Source: an uncultured Muribaculaceae bacterium
Lineage (GTDB): Bacteria > Bacteroidota > Bacteroidia > Bacteroidales > Muribaculaceae
DNA length: 29,599 nt
Assembly: GCA_910584525.1 (NCBI GenBank)
Contig: CAJUAT010000034.1
Location: forward strand, 1 to 29,599
Reading direction: 5' to 3'
Positions 1-6,738 of the stretch are shown here, in pieces. Under the pieces are notes generated by a model. That model made no database searches. It was not told the origin of the DNA and saw only the letters and a program-made list of their open reading frames with translations. Position numbers and translations under genes: made by a program. Numbering within the stretch: position 1 is the stretch's first letter; each line of letters begins with the position of its first letter.

Positions 1-775
1 TCCATGTGCCTTCAAGTTTGGATGCCATGAGGTTGCGGCCTTTGCCTAACTCGGAAGCCTTGAACTTGGCGTTTCCTTTTTTCAGGATATAGCCTCTTAC
101 AATGCCTTTGTCATCTTTCCTTATTTTGACATCGTAGCCTTTCGCCTCAAGTCGGGCGAAATAGTCGTCAAGCGACCATTTCCCCATTTTGCCGAGGACA
201 TCGAGGCAGTCACGGCTTACGGTCTGTCGGTTTATGTCGTGTATGTTCGCCGCTGTCTGCCAGCCCCGCTTTCTCGCGACACGTTCCGCAGCCCGTTGTG
301 CCCGAAGATGGATGTTGCTGTCATTGTTGATGTTCCCGTTTTCGTCAAGGCGGCTCACAACCGCATGGAGGTGAGGTATGCCGCTGTCGGATTCAAGGTG
401 CAGCCACACGGTTGACTTGCTTCCTGCGAGATTGGTTCTCGGAGATAGCCACCGGCCGTTCTTGCCCTTCATCTCCTGACGGTCAAACTCCGCAACGAAA
501 TCCAGCCATAGCTGTTTCCAGTCTTCGGGAGTGAAATTGCGCGTATGCTCCTTTGCAGGACTGATCTCAATCCGTATAAGGTTGTTCCTCATGCGCGGGT
601 GGCACAAGGAATCAAGTCTGACGGAGTTCCATATTCCCAACGGGTCTATGCCGGGAGGGAGGAAGCTGTCGCAGATATGGATGATTCTCTCCGGGTGTTT
701 CTTGTTCGCCGACACGCCCGTTATGTAGTTCAGTGCGTTTATGCCGTGGGATATTGACTTTGCTTTCGCTATCAT
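1..775 (-). CDS. Relaxase/mobilization nuclease (MobB type), 3' end cut by window edge
   Basis: This is the N-terminal 258 codons of a relaxase that would nick the element's oriT and pilot the strand during mobilization. The HUH metal-binding motif is visible as PHLHAVVSR with H135 and H137; H126 in VWLHLES may be the third ligand, and Y17 (NYITG) is a candidate nucleophile. The start ATG at 775 lies 4 bases after the stop of the MobC-like gene, so the two are probably translationally coupled. The C-terminus lies left of the window. It is clearly different from the relaxase of the ICE on the right (27480-29036), which supports two separate elements. Confidence 0.88.
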   Translation of the reverse strand, partial: MIAKAKSISHGINALNYITGVSANKKHPERIIHICDSFLPPGIDPLGIWNSVRLDSLCHPRMRNNLIRIEISPAKEHTRNFTPEDWKQLWLDFVAEFDRQEMKGKNGRWLSPRTNLAGSKSTVWLHLESDSGIPHLHAVVSRLDENGNINNDSNIHLRAQRAAERVARKRGWQTAANIHDINRQTVSRDCLDVLGKMGKWSLDDYFARLEAKGYDVKIRKDDKGIVRGYILKKGNAKFKASELGKGRNLMASKLEGTW

Positions 776-779
776 GTTA

Positions 780-1235
780 TCAGATTTTTGTGATGGTTTT
801 TCTTGTTCGCGGACTGAAACGGGCACCGTTAATTACCGAGTTCAAAAACTCGGTCACGGCATTGGTTATCGGCACGACCTGCCTGTACCAGTCAAGCATG
901 AAGGAGACTTTTTGAAAAAGTATGATTCTCTTGTCTTGTTTCATTCCGGCAAGGGCGTTGGCGAAGTTGAGTATATCGACACGGCAACCGTCAAGGTTGT
1001 GAAGCAACGCAGATTCTTCGACGGTTAGTGCCGATGGTGGCTCGTAGCCCAAGCCGCGCTGCCTCATGTAGTCGCTCGGTGTCAGGTTGCATCTGGCGGC
1101 TATGGCGTGTATCTTCTGACGCTCCCCGGCTGTCATCTTCGTGGTTACGGTGCACGAGCGCACGTCCTCCGGCGGCAGCTTCTTCCGCTTCGTCTTTCCG
1201 GTATTGCTGCCGGGGCTATTGTCTGTATTAGTCAT
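780..1235 (-). CDS. MobC-like relaxosome accessory protein
   Basis: This 151-residue basic protein sits directly upstream of the relaxase, the usual place of the DNA-binding relaxosome partner. A Lys/Arg-rich N-terminus is followed by a segment from about residue 28 (SCTVTTKMTAGERQKIHAIA, then NLTPSDYMRQRGLG) typical of the ribbon-helix-helix part of MobC/MobA accessory proteins. The C-terminal half resembles the helical MobC tail (ILNFANALAGMK, then VVPITNAVTEFLNS). It probably binds the inverted-repeat region just upstream (1276-1364) and helps load the relaxase. Family membership is judged from pattern and context, not a search. Confidence 0.8.
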   Translation of the reverse strand: MTNTDNSPGSNTGKTKRKKLPPEDVRSCTVTTKMTAGERQKIHAIAARCNLTPSDYMRQRGLGYEPPSALTVEESALLHNLDGCRVDILNFANALAGMKQDKRIILFQKVSFMLDWYRQVVPITNAVTEFLNSVINGARFSPRTRKTITKI

Positions 1236-1275
1236 AAAAAAGGATATTCAATGATTTGTATAACTGATTATCGGG

Positions 1276-1364
1276 TGCGAGCCTGCGAGCGGCCATGACC
1301 CTGACCGCAGGGAGGGGCGAGGCGTTTTGGTGCAACCGGGCGAAGCCGGGTGTAACACCAAAAC
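1276..1364. other. Candidate oriT: direct repeats and two inverted repeats
   Basis: The gap between the MobC-like gene and the wHTH gene contains TGCGAGC twice (1276-1282, 1284-1290). It also has an inverted repeat CCCTG/CAGGG with a 4-nt loop (1299-1312), and a larger one with perfect 9-base arms GTTTTGGTG (1324-1332) and CACCAAAAC (1356-1364) around a CCGG-containing centre. Inverted repeats immediately upstream of relaxosome genes are the usual architecture of a transfer origin. No nic consensus was recognised. Confidence 0.5.
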
Positions 1365-1443
1365 ATATCTCGCAACACTTCTCAAAAGACCTGCTTTCAC
1401 GATTGGTTTCCCATGCTCTCGGTCGCACATCGGATTAGGTTGC

Positions 1444-1851
1444 TCAACCTGCGAAGAATCTGTTGATTACGGTCTCTCCGTCGGGGTTCTTCCAATCGGC
1501 TATGCAGGTGAACGAGAGGGCCGACCCGACACGGGAATTGTAGATGCTGACAAGACCTGCGGCTTCCATTCTTGACAGGAGATTGTGAATCTTCTTCCGT
1601 CCGAGATTCCATTTGTCTGCAAGACCAATTTCCGAGAATTGCACCTGACCGGGTTTCAGATTCAGCGGTCTGCGGAAAGTGCCGTCATATCCGGGTGAGG
1701 TACGCATCTCTTTCAACAGTCCGCTGAATATCGCCATGTTGCTGATTGCGTTGCAGCCGTTATCGGTAGTTGTTCCCGAAAGCCATTCGATGGCTTCCGC
1801 TGTAAGCCTGATGTTCACAGATGAAAAGGGATATATGTCTTGTTGTTCCAT
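1444..1851 (-). CDS. Winged-helix-like DNA-binding protein of unknown role
   Basis: This is a 135-residue protein just upstream of the mobilization genes on the same strand. Residues about 68 to 110 (GQVQFSEIGLADKWNLGRKK, then IHNLLSRMEAAGLVSI) read as a winged helix-turn-helix: a helix pair, a recognition helix with KK, then a wing. The N-terminus (IRLTAEAIEWLSG) is probably another helical segment. Proteins of this shape are common beside mob genes in Bacteroidetes IMEs, where they may control mob expression or take part in replication or excision. I do not recognise a named family. The intergenic DNA on its downstream side holds the candidate oriT. Confidence 0.65.
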   Translation of the reverse strand: MEQQDIYPFSSVNIRLTAEAIEWLSGTTTDNGCNAISNMAIFSGLLKEMRTSPGYDGTFRRPLNLKPGQVQFSEIGLADKWNLGRKKIHNLLSRMEAAGLVSIYNSRVGSALSFTCIADWKNPDGETVINRFFAG

Positions 1852-2102
1852 GTTCCTTGTTTTCTTATGGATGGATTATTGGCGAAATGCCAAAGATTGG
1901 ATTCCTACAAAGTGAGATTTATGTACGATGGATTTGTGCGTCGTTCTCCTTGCCCCTTTATTCGTCAGTCATTATTTCTATGAGATTCTATTCTCATAAG
2001 ATTGAGATTACAAATATCATTCAAGTGTTTTCTCCGACAATTTTCTAATTGAGGATTGGGGAACAACGAAAACGGAGGGAAAAGAGGGCTGACAATGATT
2101 CC
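1852..2102. other. 251-bp AT-rich intergenic stretch with short repeats
   Basis: No convincing gene is seen. TGAGATT occurs three times (1913-1919, 1981-1987, 2004-2010; the last two start 23 bp apart), and an inverted repeat ATGAGA/TCTCAT spans 1980-1997. These could be binding sites for the adjacent DNA-binding proteins or the promoter region of the wHTH gene. No TAnnTTTG box was found on the minus strand. Confidence 0.35.
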
Positions 2103-2594
2103 CTATTTCGGCATCCATTGATTGCCGGACTGGTTCACGTTATTAGAGGGTCTGTTTGGTTGCTGAATTTTCGGGAGATTGCTCACCATGTTGTCGATGT
2201 CTTTCCTGTCCGAGGATATGACAAGGAGTGCTGAGGTGATTTTGATTACCTCTTCCTTGCCGACATATTGGGATGCCGATGTTATCAGCTCCAATGTCCT
2301 TGTCTGCCGATGTATCCTTATCTCGTCGGCGTTCCACGTCTCCTTGTCCCAGCCGAAGTTGAGATAGCGGTTGATGGCGGTGCGGTCATACTGCGGCATG
2401 GTCTCCACTGTCGTTTTACCGGATGCTATTCCTATGATGGCGCGGAGCGCGTCGGCCTCGTATGGGGTACATTCACAAAGAAACTCCATGATGATTTGGG
2501 TTTTCCTCTGATTCCCGGATTTTGACTCTTTGGATTTGGTCTCCGATGATTTGCCTGGCTTTCTTCCCGGCGTGGTTGTTATGTCTGTTGGCAT
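2103..2594 (-). CDS. Hypothetical protein of the mobilization/excision module
   Basis: The frame is open from 2738, but the first 48 codons overlap the preceding HTH gene, so ATG at 2594 (MPTDITTTPGRKP) is preferred. This gives 163 residues and leaves 29 bp after the upstream stop. The N-terminal about 35 residues are Lys/Ser-rich and probably disordered. Residues about 35 to 135 form a helical domain (IIMEFLCECTPYEADALRAI, then later WNADEIRIHRQT). The C-terminus is rich in Asn, Gln and Pro. I do not recognise the family. Its position behind an excisionase-like gene, in the same apparent transcript, suggests a role in excision, replication or its control. Confidence 0.6.
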   Translation of the reverse strand: MPTDITTTPGRKPGKSSETKSKESKSGNQRKTQIIMEFLCECTPYEADALRAIIGIASGKTTVETMPQYDRTAINRYLNFGWDKETWNADEIRIHRQTRTLELITSASQYVGKEEVIKITSALLVISSDRKDIDNMVSNLPKIQQPNRPSNNVNQSGNQWMPK

Positions 2595-2623
2595 AGTCTT
2601 GAATGAGTAGGTTGATGAGTTCG

Positions 2624-2863
2624 TTAAAGCGGTCTCTTGTTCGCGAGATAGTGTGCGGCCTCTGCCTCGATTTCGTCCTGCGAGGATATGCGGACGCTCT
2701 TGAGGTATGCGTCCAGGTCGTCGGGGTCGAAGAAGCATATCTTGCCGCTCGGCTTGTACATCGGGATCACACGCCGCATCATCATCTTGCGGAAGTACGA
2801 TAGGGAGAAGCCCAGATAGTCGGCGGCCTCCTGCGAGTTGAGTAGTTTTCGTTTTGTCTGCAT
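2624..2863 (-). CDS. Excisionase-like MerR/AlpA-type HTH protein
   Basis: This 79-residue protein has the standard small helix-turn-helix layout of Bacteroidetes excisionase-like proteins: LLNSQEAADYLGFS (helix 1 and turn), SYFRKMMMRRVIPMYKP (recognition helix), then KICFFDPDDLDAYL (wing and closing helix). Such proteins direct a tyrosine recombinase toward excision or regulate mobilization genes. It is first in a two-gene unit with the 163-residue protein downstream. A good Bacteroidetes promoter lies 82 bp upstream (2945-2974). Its distance from the integrases (13 kb) is unusual but reflects the cargo between them. Confidence 0.8.
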   Translation of the reverse strand: MQTKRKLLNSQEAADYLGFSLSYFRKMMMRRVIPMYKPSGKICFFDPDDLDAYLKSVRISSQDEIEAEAAHYLANKRPL

Positions 2864-2905
2864 CGGTTCTTTAATTTATAAGTTCGTATTCTTTGATTAT
2901 GGAAT

Positions 2906-2931
2906 AGGCTGATTGATAGACTTGTCAGCCT
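2906..2931. promoter_or_regulatory. Inverted repeat in the leader of the HTH gene
   Basis: Perfect 7-base arms AGGCTGA (2906-2912) and TCAGCCT (2925-2931) flank a 12-nt centre. It sits between the promoter and the start codon, so it may be an autoregulatory operator for the HTH protein or an RNA hairpin in its leader. Confidence 0.4.
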
Positions 2932-2944
2932 TTGGATTCCGATG

Positions 2945-2974
2945 CAAAATTACAGCCGTTCCCGTGTGGCGCAA
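2945..2974 (-). promoter_or_regulatory. Bacteroidetes-type promoter for the excisionase-like operon
   Basis: On the minus strand TTG (2974-2972) is followed after exactly 19 nt by TAATTTTG (2952-2945), matching the Bacteroidetes consensus TTTG-N19-TAnnTTTG except for the first T. Transcription would start near 2938 and leave a leader of about 75 nt before the ATG at 2863. Confidence 0.6.
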
Positions 2975-3006
2975 TGTGGGTCTCATGGGGAAAGGTTAAA
3001 AATGAC

Positions 3007-3046
3007 AAACGCACTATACGCTGAATCTCAGTCGCATAGTGCGTTT
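3007..3046 (-). terminator. Strong inverted repeat, probable terminator
   Basis: Perfect 11-base arms AAACGCACTAT (3007-3017) and ATAGTGCGTTT (3036-3046), plus two further CG pairs after one mismatch, close a 10 to 12 nt loop. On the minus strand it follows the stop of the gene at 3090 by 43 nt and is followed by ATTTTTAACC, so it can act as an intrinsic terminator. It could equally be a binding site upstream of the promoter at 2945-2974. Confidence 0.5.
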
Positions 3047-3089
3047 CAAAAATGTCTTTATATTCTGTAAATGGGGAACGGCAGGGATA

Positions 3090-3500
3090 TTACGGGGTTC
3101 TGCGCCTTGAACGCCAGCTCTCGATGGCTGTGTCTATGGATTCTCTGTAATTTTTATTGTCCTCGGTGGCATGGTCGGCGCAGATGTCGGAGCGGTGCTT
3201 GTCATAGTATGACTTGGCGATATTGCAGCGTTGCAGGAACAACCGCGCCCATGTCTCGGCCTCCTTCCGCGGGCTGATGTTCCGCGCCACGGCATAGACC
3301 ATGTAGCATATCCGCAGCTTCTCTTTCGGCACAACCGCTATCGCCCTTGCCTCTTCCCTTACGTTGAGGAAATTGGCGAAGTCAAGCGGTGTGCAGTTCT
3401 CAAACTGGCTGTCGTTGCACACGTCATGTATCGCCATGCACAGACCCAGTTCCACCACATCACGCCACTTGGCGGTTTCAAGCAACAGGCTTCCGCTCAT
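3090..3500 (-). CDS. Hypothetical protein, second gene of an overlapping pair
   Basis: This is a 136-residue mostly helical protein with no signal peptide and no transmembrane segment. It has three Cys residues near the N-terminus (C21, C28, C36 by count) and further Cys residues downstream. I do not recognise the family. The start codon overlaps the stop of the preceding gene as ATGA (3497-3500), so it is translationally coupled to it and probably works with it. A strong hairpin after the stop marks the end of the unit. Both genes are carried between the mobilization module and the AlbA_2 regulator, a typical place for accessory genes. Confidence 0.65.
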   Translation of the reverse strand: MSGSLLLETAKWRDVVELGLCMAIHDVCNDSQFENCTPLDFANFLNVREEARAIAVVPKEKLRICYMVYAVARNISPRKEAETWARLFLQRCNIAKSYYDKHRSDICADHATEDNKNYRESIDTAIESWRSRRRTP

Positions 3501-4144
3501 TGGCCGTTCCCTTTCTCCATGCGGTCAAGGTCGCTTAGTATGCTCCCGGCTATCCCGTCCAGTTTCGCGGTAAGCGCATACAGGTGGGAGGCTTTGAGGG
3601 TGAATACATCCCCGGCGCGGCGGTTCTCACGTTCATAATCGGCATAGAGCTTTTTCACTTCTACCTGCCGCCTGTCATGCTCCGCCTTTGCAGCCTCGCA
3701 CTCCTTTTCAGCCTCGGCATACTCCTTTGAATCAAGAGGGAGATAGTCAAGGCGGTTGTTCAGCTCACAGTAACGTTTCCAATACGGGTTAAGCTTATCG
3801 GAAGCCTTTTGGAATATGGCATGGTAATGTCGGGAGTGAGCATTGGCAATCTCCCGGAAATCAACGCCGTCAAGTCGCCCTATATTATTAAGGAGTGTAG
3901 CGGTCCCGGCTTTGAGGGAAAGAGCAGACTCTTTCAGCCGTTCCGGATTTTCCGTAGCCATAGCCTCCGCCTCGGCAATAAGCGCATTGGTGTCCTGAAA
4001 GTCGTAGTAGAACCGGGCGAGTAAATGCGCTTGTTCAAACGGCATAGTGTCACCGTTGCAGGCTGCAACAATTTCGTTGACCTCTTTAAGCATGGATATT
4101 ATATTTGTCATTACTGTATTCATTGAATTACATGAGCCATACAT
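3497..4144 (-). CDS. Hypothetical coiled-coil protein, first gene of an overlapping pair
   Basis: This soluble protein has up to 215 residues. ATG codons at 4144, 4123 (codon 8) and 4111 (codon 12) are all possible starts and no ribosome binding site decides between them. The central and C-terminal parts are rich in Glu, Lys, Ala and Arg (EAEKECEAAKAEHDRR, then VEVKKLYADYERENRR), as in a long helical or coiled-coil segment at about residues 120 to 175. I know no family for it. It is coupled by ATGA to the gene at 3090. The DNA upstream carries copies of ATTACATGA, one of which overlaps the 5' end of this gene. Confidence 0.6.
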   Translation of the reverse strand: MYGSCNSMNTVMTNIISMLKEVNEIVAACNGDTMPFEQAHLLARFYYDFQDTNALIAEAEAMATENPERLKESALSLKAGTATLLNNIGRLDGVDFREIANAHSRHYHAIFQKASDKLNPYWKRYCELNNRLDYLPLDSKEYAEAEKECEAAKAEHDRRQVEVKKLYADYERENRRAGDVFTLKASHLYALTAKLDGIAGSILSDLDRMEKGNGQ

Positions 4145-4244
4145 GAAACGCCTCCATCAAATAGACTGATATTCAGGCTGTTTGTGATGATCAAATTGAT
4201 TCATTCATTGAAATCGCGCCGATTCATTACATGAAATTACATGA
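4127..4244. repeat. Three ATTACATGA direct repeats
   Basis: ATTACATGA occurs at 4127-4135, 4226-4234 and 4236-4244. The last two lie nearly head to tail just beyond the stop of the AlbA_2 gene, and the first overlaps the start of the 215-residue ORF. They may be binding sites in the promoter region of that ORF, or chance in AT-rich DNA. Confidence 0.3.
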
Positions 4245-4245
4245 A

Positions 4246-5694
4246 CTATCCCCAATGAGGTATATAAGCAATGTCCCGACGATTTGTGCCCTCAGGCGTT
4301 CCTACCTTTATCAGTCCTTTGACCAAAGCCTCTTTAATTACAGCCGATACAAGTGGGTAATTCTTCTCATCAACCCCCAATCTCTCGCGCAGTGACTTGT
4401 TGGTAAGCATTTCATTGGCGAGATATTTAAGGCAGGCATGTTGGTAACAAGCCTGAACACGCTCCTCCTTGGTGGTATCGGCCCATTTCTTAAAAGCTGA
4501 CAGTATGATAGTGGTCCGTATTTCCGAGACCCGGTACTTGATGGGGGGCAGTTGGTATCGCTCTATCGCCGAAAGAGCCTTATCCATTCCGCTTCCTTTC
4601 TCCTCGCAGAATCCCATTCTTCGCATTATGTCGGCAAGTTCCTCATTCCTGGACTGGTATTCATCAATAAATCTGTCTGTGCTGATCAATGGTTGCCCCG
4701 GAGAGGAAATTTCGACCCTGTCCGAATATATCTCTATCATAGGGAAACCAAGCACTGAAAAATCTTGATGGATAATCATGTTGGCTGAAATTTCCCTTAT
4801 GGCTATTTCGGGATACATCCTCACATCTTCACGCAAGGCTTTGCCGATTTCCTCATTGGCAGGGAGCTGGCCATTGACCCAATCAATCATCATTGGGAAA
4901 CATACCGCATACCCCTGTTCAAAGCTCTGCTCTCTGATAGTCTCGACCTTGCTCTTGTCTTTATAAACTATCACCCTTATGGCTTTCCTATACAGAGCGT
5001 CAAAATCCCTAAAATCCTTTGCGAGCAGTATTGCGCCAAGTTCAGTGATGCCATAGCCCGTGATGGAAGGAATAACGAAACGTTCAGACACGAATCTTTC
5101 CATAATGCCGTCAGCCGTTTGCGGCATTGGGATTTTCAATCGGTCGAAATAGGTCTCGGCACTCAGCAGACGGATAACATCGGAGGCATTGGCGCACTCT
5201 TTCACAACCGTCTTATCTAATTGCCTGTTACGGTTCTTCCTCCACAGTTTAGCCTCCTTGTCAGGATAGCCCATTAGCGGTTTTGTAAGTGAGCCGACAC
5301 GAATATACGCCGTGTTCAGAAACGTGACAGGGCGGTCGGTTGCAGCCGGAATGCGGTACATTGAAATATGCTTGCCGTCAACATCAAACTCGACGCATTC
5401 GATGTCGATTCTCGGATTAAGGCGGTTGAGTAGCCACATTTCAAGTTCCTCGTTACCTTTCTTGTGGCGTTTTGCCTTGAATGACGTACCGATTATGGCG
5501 TGGGTCCCGTCCTCTATGCCGAACACGAGATAGCCGAATGGCTCATTCAGCAGAGCCGCGCTGTTTGCCAAGGCAGACAGGCGTTGCCCAATCTCTTCCT
5601 CGGAGTGGAAATTATGTTTGAACTCTATCCATTCCGTTTCTTGCGGAAACGCGACCAGTTTTGCGAGCAGTTTGGTAAATTCCGGTGATTCCAT
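4246..5694 (-). CDS. AlbA_2/Schlafen-domain ATP-binding putative transcriptional regulator
   Basis: This 482-residue protein has the layout of the RecG-like ATP-binding regulators of bacteria. An AlbA_2 (Schlafen) domain spans about residues 18 to 140 (ETEWIEFKHNF, GYLVFGIEDG, YIRVGS). A GHKL-type ATP-binding domain follows, with REISANMIIHQDFS at about 300-313 and EEKGSGMDKAL at about 364-374. The C-terminal about 80 residues look like a winged helix (MLTNKSLRERLGV). Such proteins are common on Bacteroidetes mobile elements and are annotated as transcriptional regulators or as defence-associated; the true role is often unknown. It is divergent from the cargo operon, with a shared 324-bp control region, and is a plausible regulator of it. 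Confidence 0.82.
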   Translation of the reverse strand: MESPEFTKLLAKLVAFPQETEWIEFKHNFHSEEEIGQRLSALANSAALLNEPFGYLVFGIEDGTHAIIGTSFKAKRHKKGNEELEMWLLNRLNPRIDIECVEFDVDGKHISMYRIPAATDRPVTFLNTAYIRVGSLTKPLMGYPDKEAKLWRKNRNRQLDKTVVKECANASDVIRLLSAETYFDRLKIPMPQTADGIMERFVSERFVIPSITGYGITELGAILLAKDFRDFDALYRKAIRVIVYKDKSKVETIREQSFEQGYAVCFPMMIDWVNGQLPANEEIGKALREDVRMYPEIAIREISANMIIHQDFSVLGFPMIEIYSDRVEISSPGQPLISTDRFIDEYQSRNEELADIMRRMGFCEEKGSGMDKALSAIERYQLPPIKYRVSEIRTTIILSAFKKWADTTKEERVQACYQHACLKYLANEMLTNKSLRERLGVDEKNYPLVSAVIKEALVKGLIKVGTPEGTNRRDIAYIPHWG

Positions 5695-5698
5695 TGTG

Positions 5699-5706
5699 CA
5701 AAGTTA
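5699..5706 (-). promoter_or_regulatory. -7 box of the AlbA_2 gene, nearly leaderless
   Basis: TAACTTTG on the minus strand (5706-5699) matches the Bacteroidetes -7 box TAnnTTTG and ends 4 nt before the ATG at 5694. A start of transcription about 5 to 7 nt downstream would fall on or next to the start codon. No clear -33 TTTG was found at the proper distance, so the box may be fortuitous. Confidence 0.4.
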
Positions 5707-5716
5707 CAAAAAAATC

Positions 5717-5729
5717 GGCAATAATTGCC
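5717..5729. promoter_or_regulatory. Palindromic operator candidate between divergent genes
   Basis: GGCAA (5717-5721) and TTGCC (5725-5729) form a perfect inverted repeat around TAA. It lies upstream of the AlbA_2 -7 box and of the plus-strand -7 box at 5750, so one bound protein could affect both transcripts. Confidence 0.4.
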
Positions 5730-5749
5730 TGAATCCCAAAGATTATGAT

Positions 5750-5757
5750 TAACTTTG
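5750..5757 (+). promoter_or_regulatory. -7 box of the cargo operon
   Basis: TAACTTTG matches TAnnTTTG. A TTG at 5725-5727 lies 22 nt upstream, slightly farther than the usual 19 to 20. Transcription would start near 5764 and produce a leader of about 255 nt that includes the large structured element at 5824-5944. Confidence 0.45.
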
Positions 5758-5823
5758 CGCTCGGATTTGGCTCAGCCCGGTCCACGACATTTTGGAAAAA
5801 TAAGAAGCGTTATGCTTATCTTG

Positions 5824-5944
5824 TAGTTTGTGAACGTAGGAAATTCAGAAACCGATGCAAGGGATAGCATAGTGGTTCTCACGCATATAGCGTGGGTCAC
5901 TATTGTTACATCTGCATCAAAGGTTTCCTACGACCTACAAACTA
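5824..5944 (+). ncRNA. 121-nt multi-stem structured leader element
   Basis: Nested complementary segments form one long hairpin. Outer arms TAGTTTGT (5824-5831) pair with ACAAACTA (5937-5944). After a 3/4-nt internal loop, CGTAGGAAA (5835-5843) pairs with TTTCCTACG (5924-5932). Then GATGCA (5854-5859) pairs with TGCATC (5913-5918), and ATAGTG (5869-5874) with CACTAT (5898-5903). At the tip CACGC (5880-5884) and GCGTG (5890-5894) close an ATATA loop. This nesting is far beyond chance. It lies in the predicted 5' leader of the cargo operon. I do not recognise an RNA family; it may be a regulatory leader, a separate small RNA or a palindromic mobile repeat. Confidence 0.6.
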
Positions 5945-5983
5945 AGACGTGGCATAGTTGGCTCACGTTTCTTTAATTAATCT

Positions 5984-6002
5984 CTCCACCGGGTCAGTGG
6001 AG
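5984..6002 (+). promoter_or_regulatory. Small hairpin just upstream of the first cargo ATG
   Basis: Perfect 6-base arms CTCCAC (5984-5989) and GTGGAG (5997-6002) enclose a 7-nt loop and end 16 nt before the ATG at 6019. GTGGAG resembles a ribosome-binding purine tract, so the stem could mask initiation. Confidence 0.4.
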
Positions 6003-6018
6003 TAAATGATTGTAGGTC

Positions 6019-6738
6019 ATGAACAAACTTATCATTACCGGAATGATTTGCACAGCCCTCTCGATAACGGCTTGCAGTGATGACAACACAATTTTCAACG
6101 AACCCGCTCCGATAAGGACTTATGAGGCGGATGCCGAAGTGCTTTCGCAGTTTGTCGAGGTGGACAGCCGCACAGGGCTGTTCTCCATCAATCCTGGCAG
6201 GAAAGTTACGGCAACCGATTACGTTGTCAACCGCTCTCGGGAGCAACTGTTGGAGGTCAGCTCCATAAACCGGACTCGCTTTGAGCGTGAAATGGAGCAG
6301 GCAAACGATCTTATAGAGGCATATAGAGATGCCCTAAATGTCAGTGTGATATACACAACCCCGACTTCAGGATTGGTAAGGAACAATGAAGAAGGAACAA
6401 TGCGTCTGTTAAAACTTCAGTCAGATAATATAGACGGAAGAACAATAGCTCGCTTGTCTGTGTCAGGCGACGATATTTGCCGAACCGGATTCTATTCTAT
6501 GGGAGACAAACGGCTTATGGTGAGTTCCGGCAACACTTCCATGTTTTATGTGTCACAAATCTCTTTCTTGACATCCGATAACACCAATAAGGGTACAATC
6601 CTCTTAGTCGGATTAGGTGGGAACTCATTGCCATATAGCTATTCTTTGGCATTGCCGGAGGTTGACGGAGAATACCTTAACATTCAAGGCAAATCCCTTA
6701 TTGGCAACGGCTCTGTGACAGTAGGAATATCTCAATGA
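6019..6738 (+). CDS. Surface-type lipoprotein, first gene of the cargo operon
   Basis: This is a 239-residue lipoprotein. The signal peptide ends in the lipobox ITAC with C19, followed by SDDN. An S-D-D tract after the cysteine resembles the lipoprotein export signal described in Bacteroides, so surface exposure is likely. The mature part begins with a Pro/Ala linker, then a helical stretch with many Glu and Arg (about residues 70-105) and a beta-rich second half (about 110-239). No known domain is recognised. Its stop overlaps the next start as ATGA (6735-6738). As first gene of the operon it follows the structured leader. Confidence 0.75.
   Translation: MNKLIITGMICTALSITACSDDNTIFNEPAPIRTYEADAEVLSQFVEVDSRTGLFSINPGRKVTATDYVVNRSREQLLEVSSINRTRFEREMEQANDLIEAYRDALNVSVIYTTPTSGLVRNNEEGTMRLLKLQSDNIDGRTIARLSVSGDDICRTGFYSMGDKRLMVSSGNTSMFYVSQISFLTSDNTNKGTILLVGLGGNSLPYSYSLALPEVDGEYLNIQGKSLIGNGSVTVGISQ

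Larger units (their letters stand above)
5695..6018. other. 324-bp divergent control region
   Basis: No gene is seen. From left to right it contains a minus-strand TAnnTTTG box very close to the AlbA_2 start, a palindromic operator-like site at 5717-5729, a plus-strand TAnnTTTG box at 5750, a 121-nt multi-stem structure at 5824-5944, and a small perfect hairpin at 5984-6002 that ends 16 nt before the first cargo ATG. Each part is listed separately. Confidence 0.8.

Noticed and set aside
2595..2738. N-terminal extension of the hypothetical gene at 2103
   Set aside because: It mostly overlaps the excisionase-like gene and is Arg/Pro-rich, typical of a wrong frame. ATG 2594 fits the operon.
4127..4244. 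ATTACATGA repeats as replication iterons
   Set aside because: There are only three copies with unequal spacing and no replication initiator gene nearby. They are kept only as a weak repeat feature.
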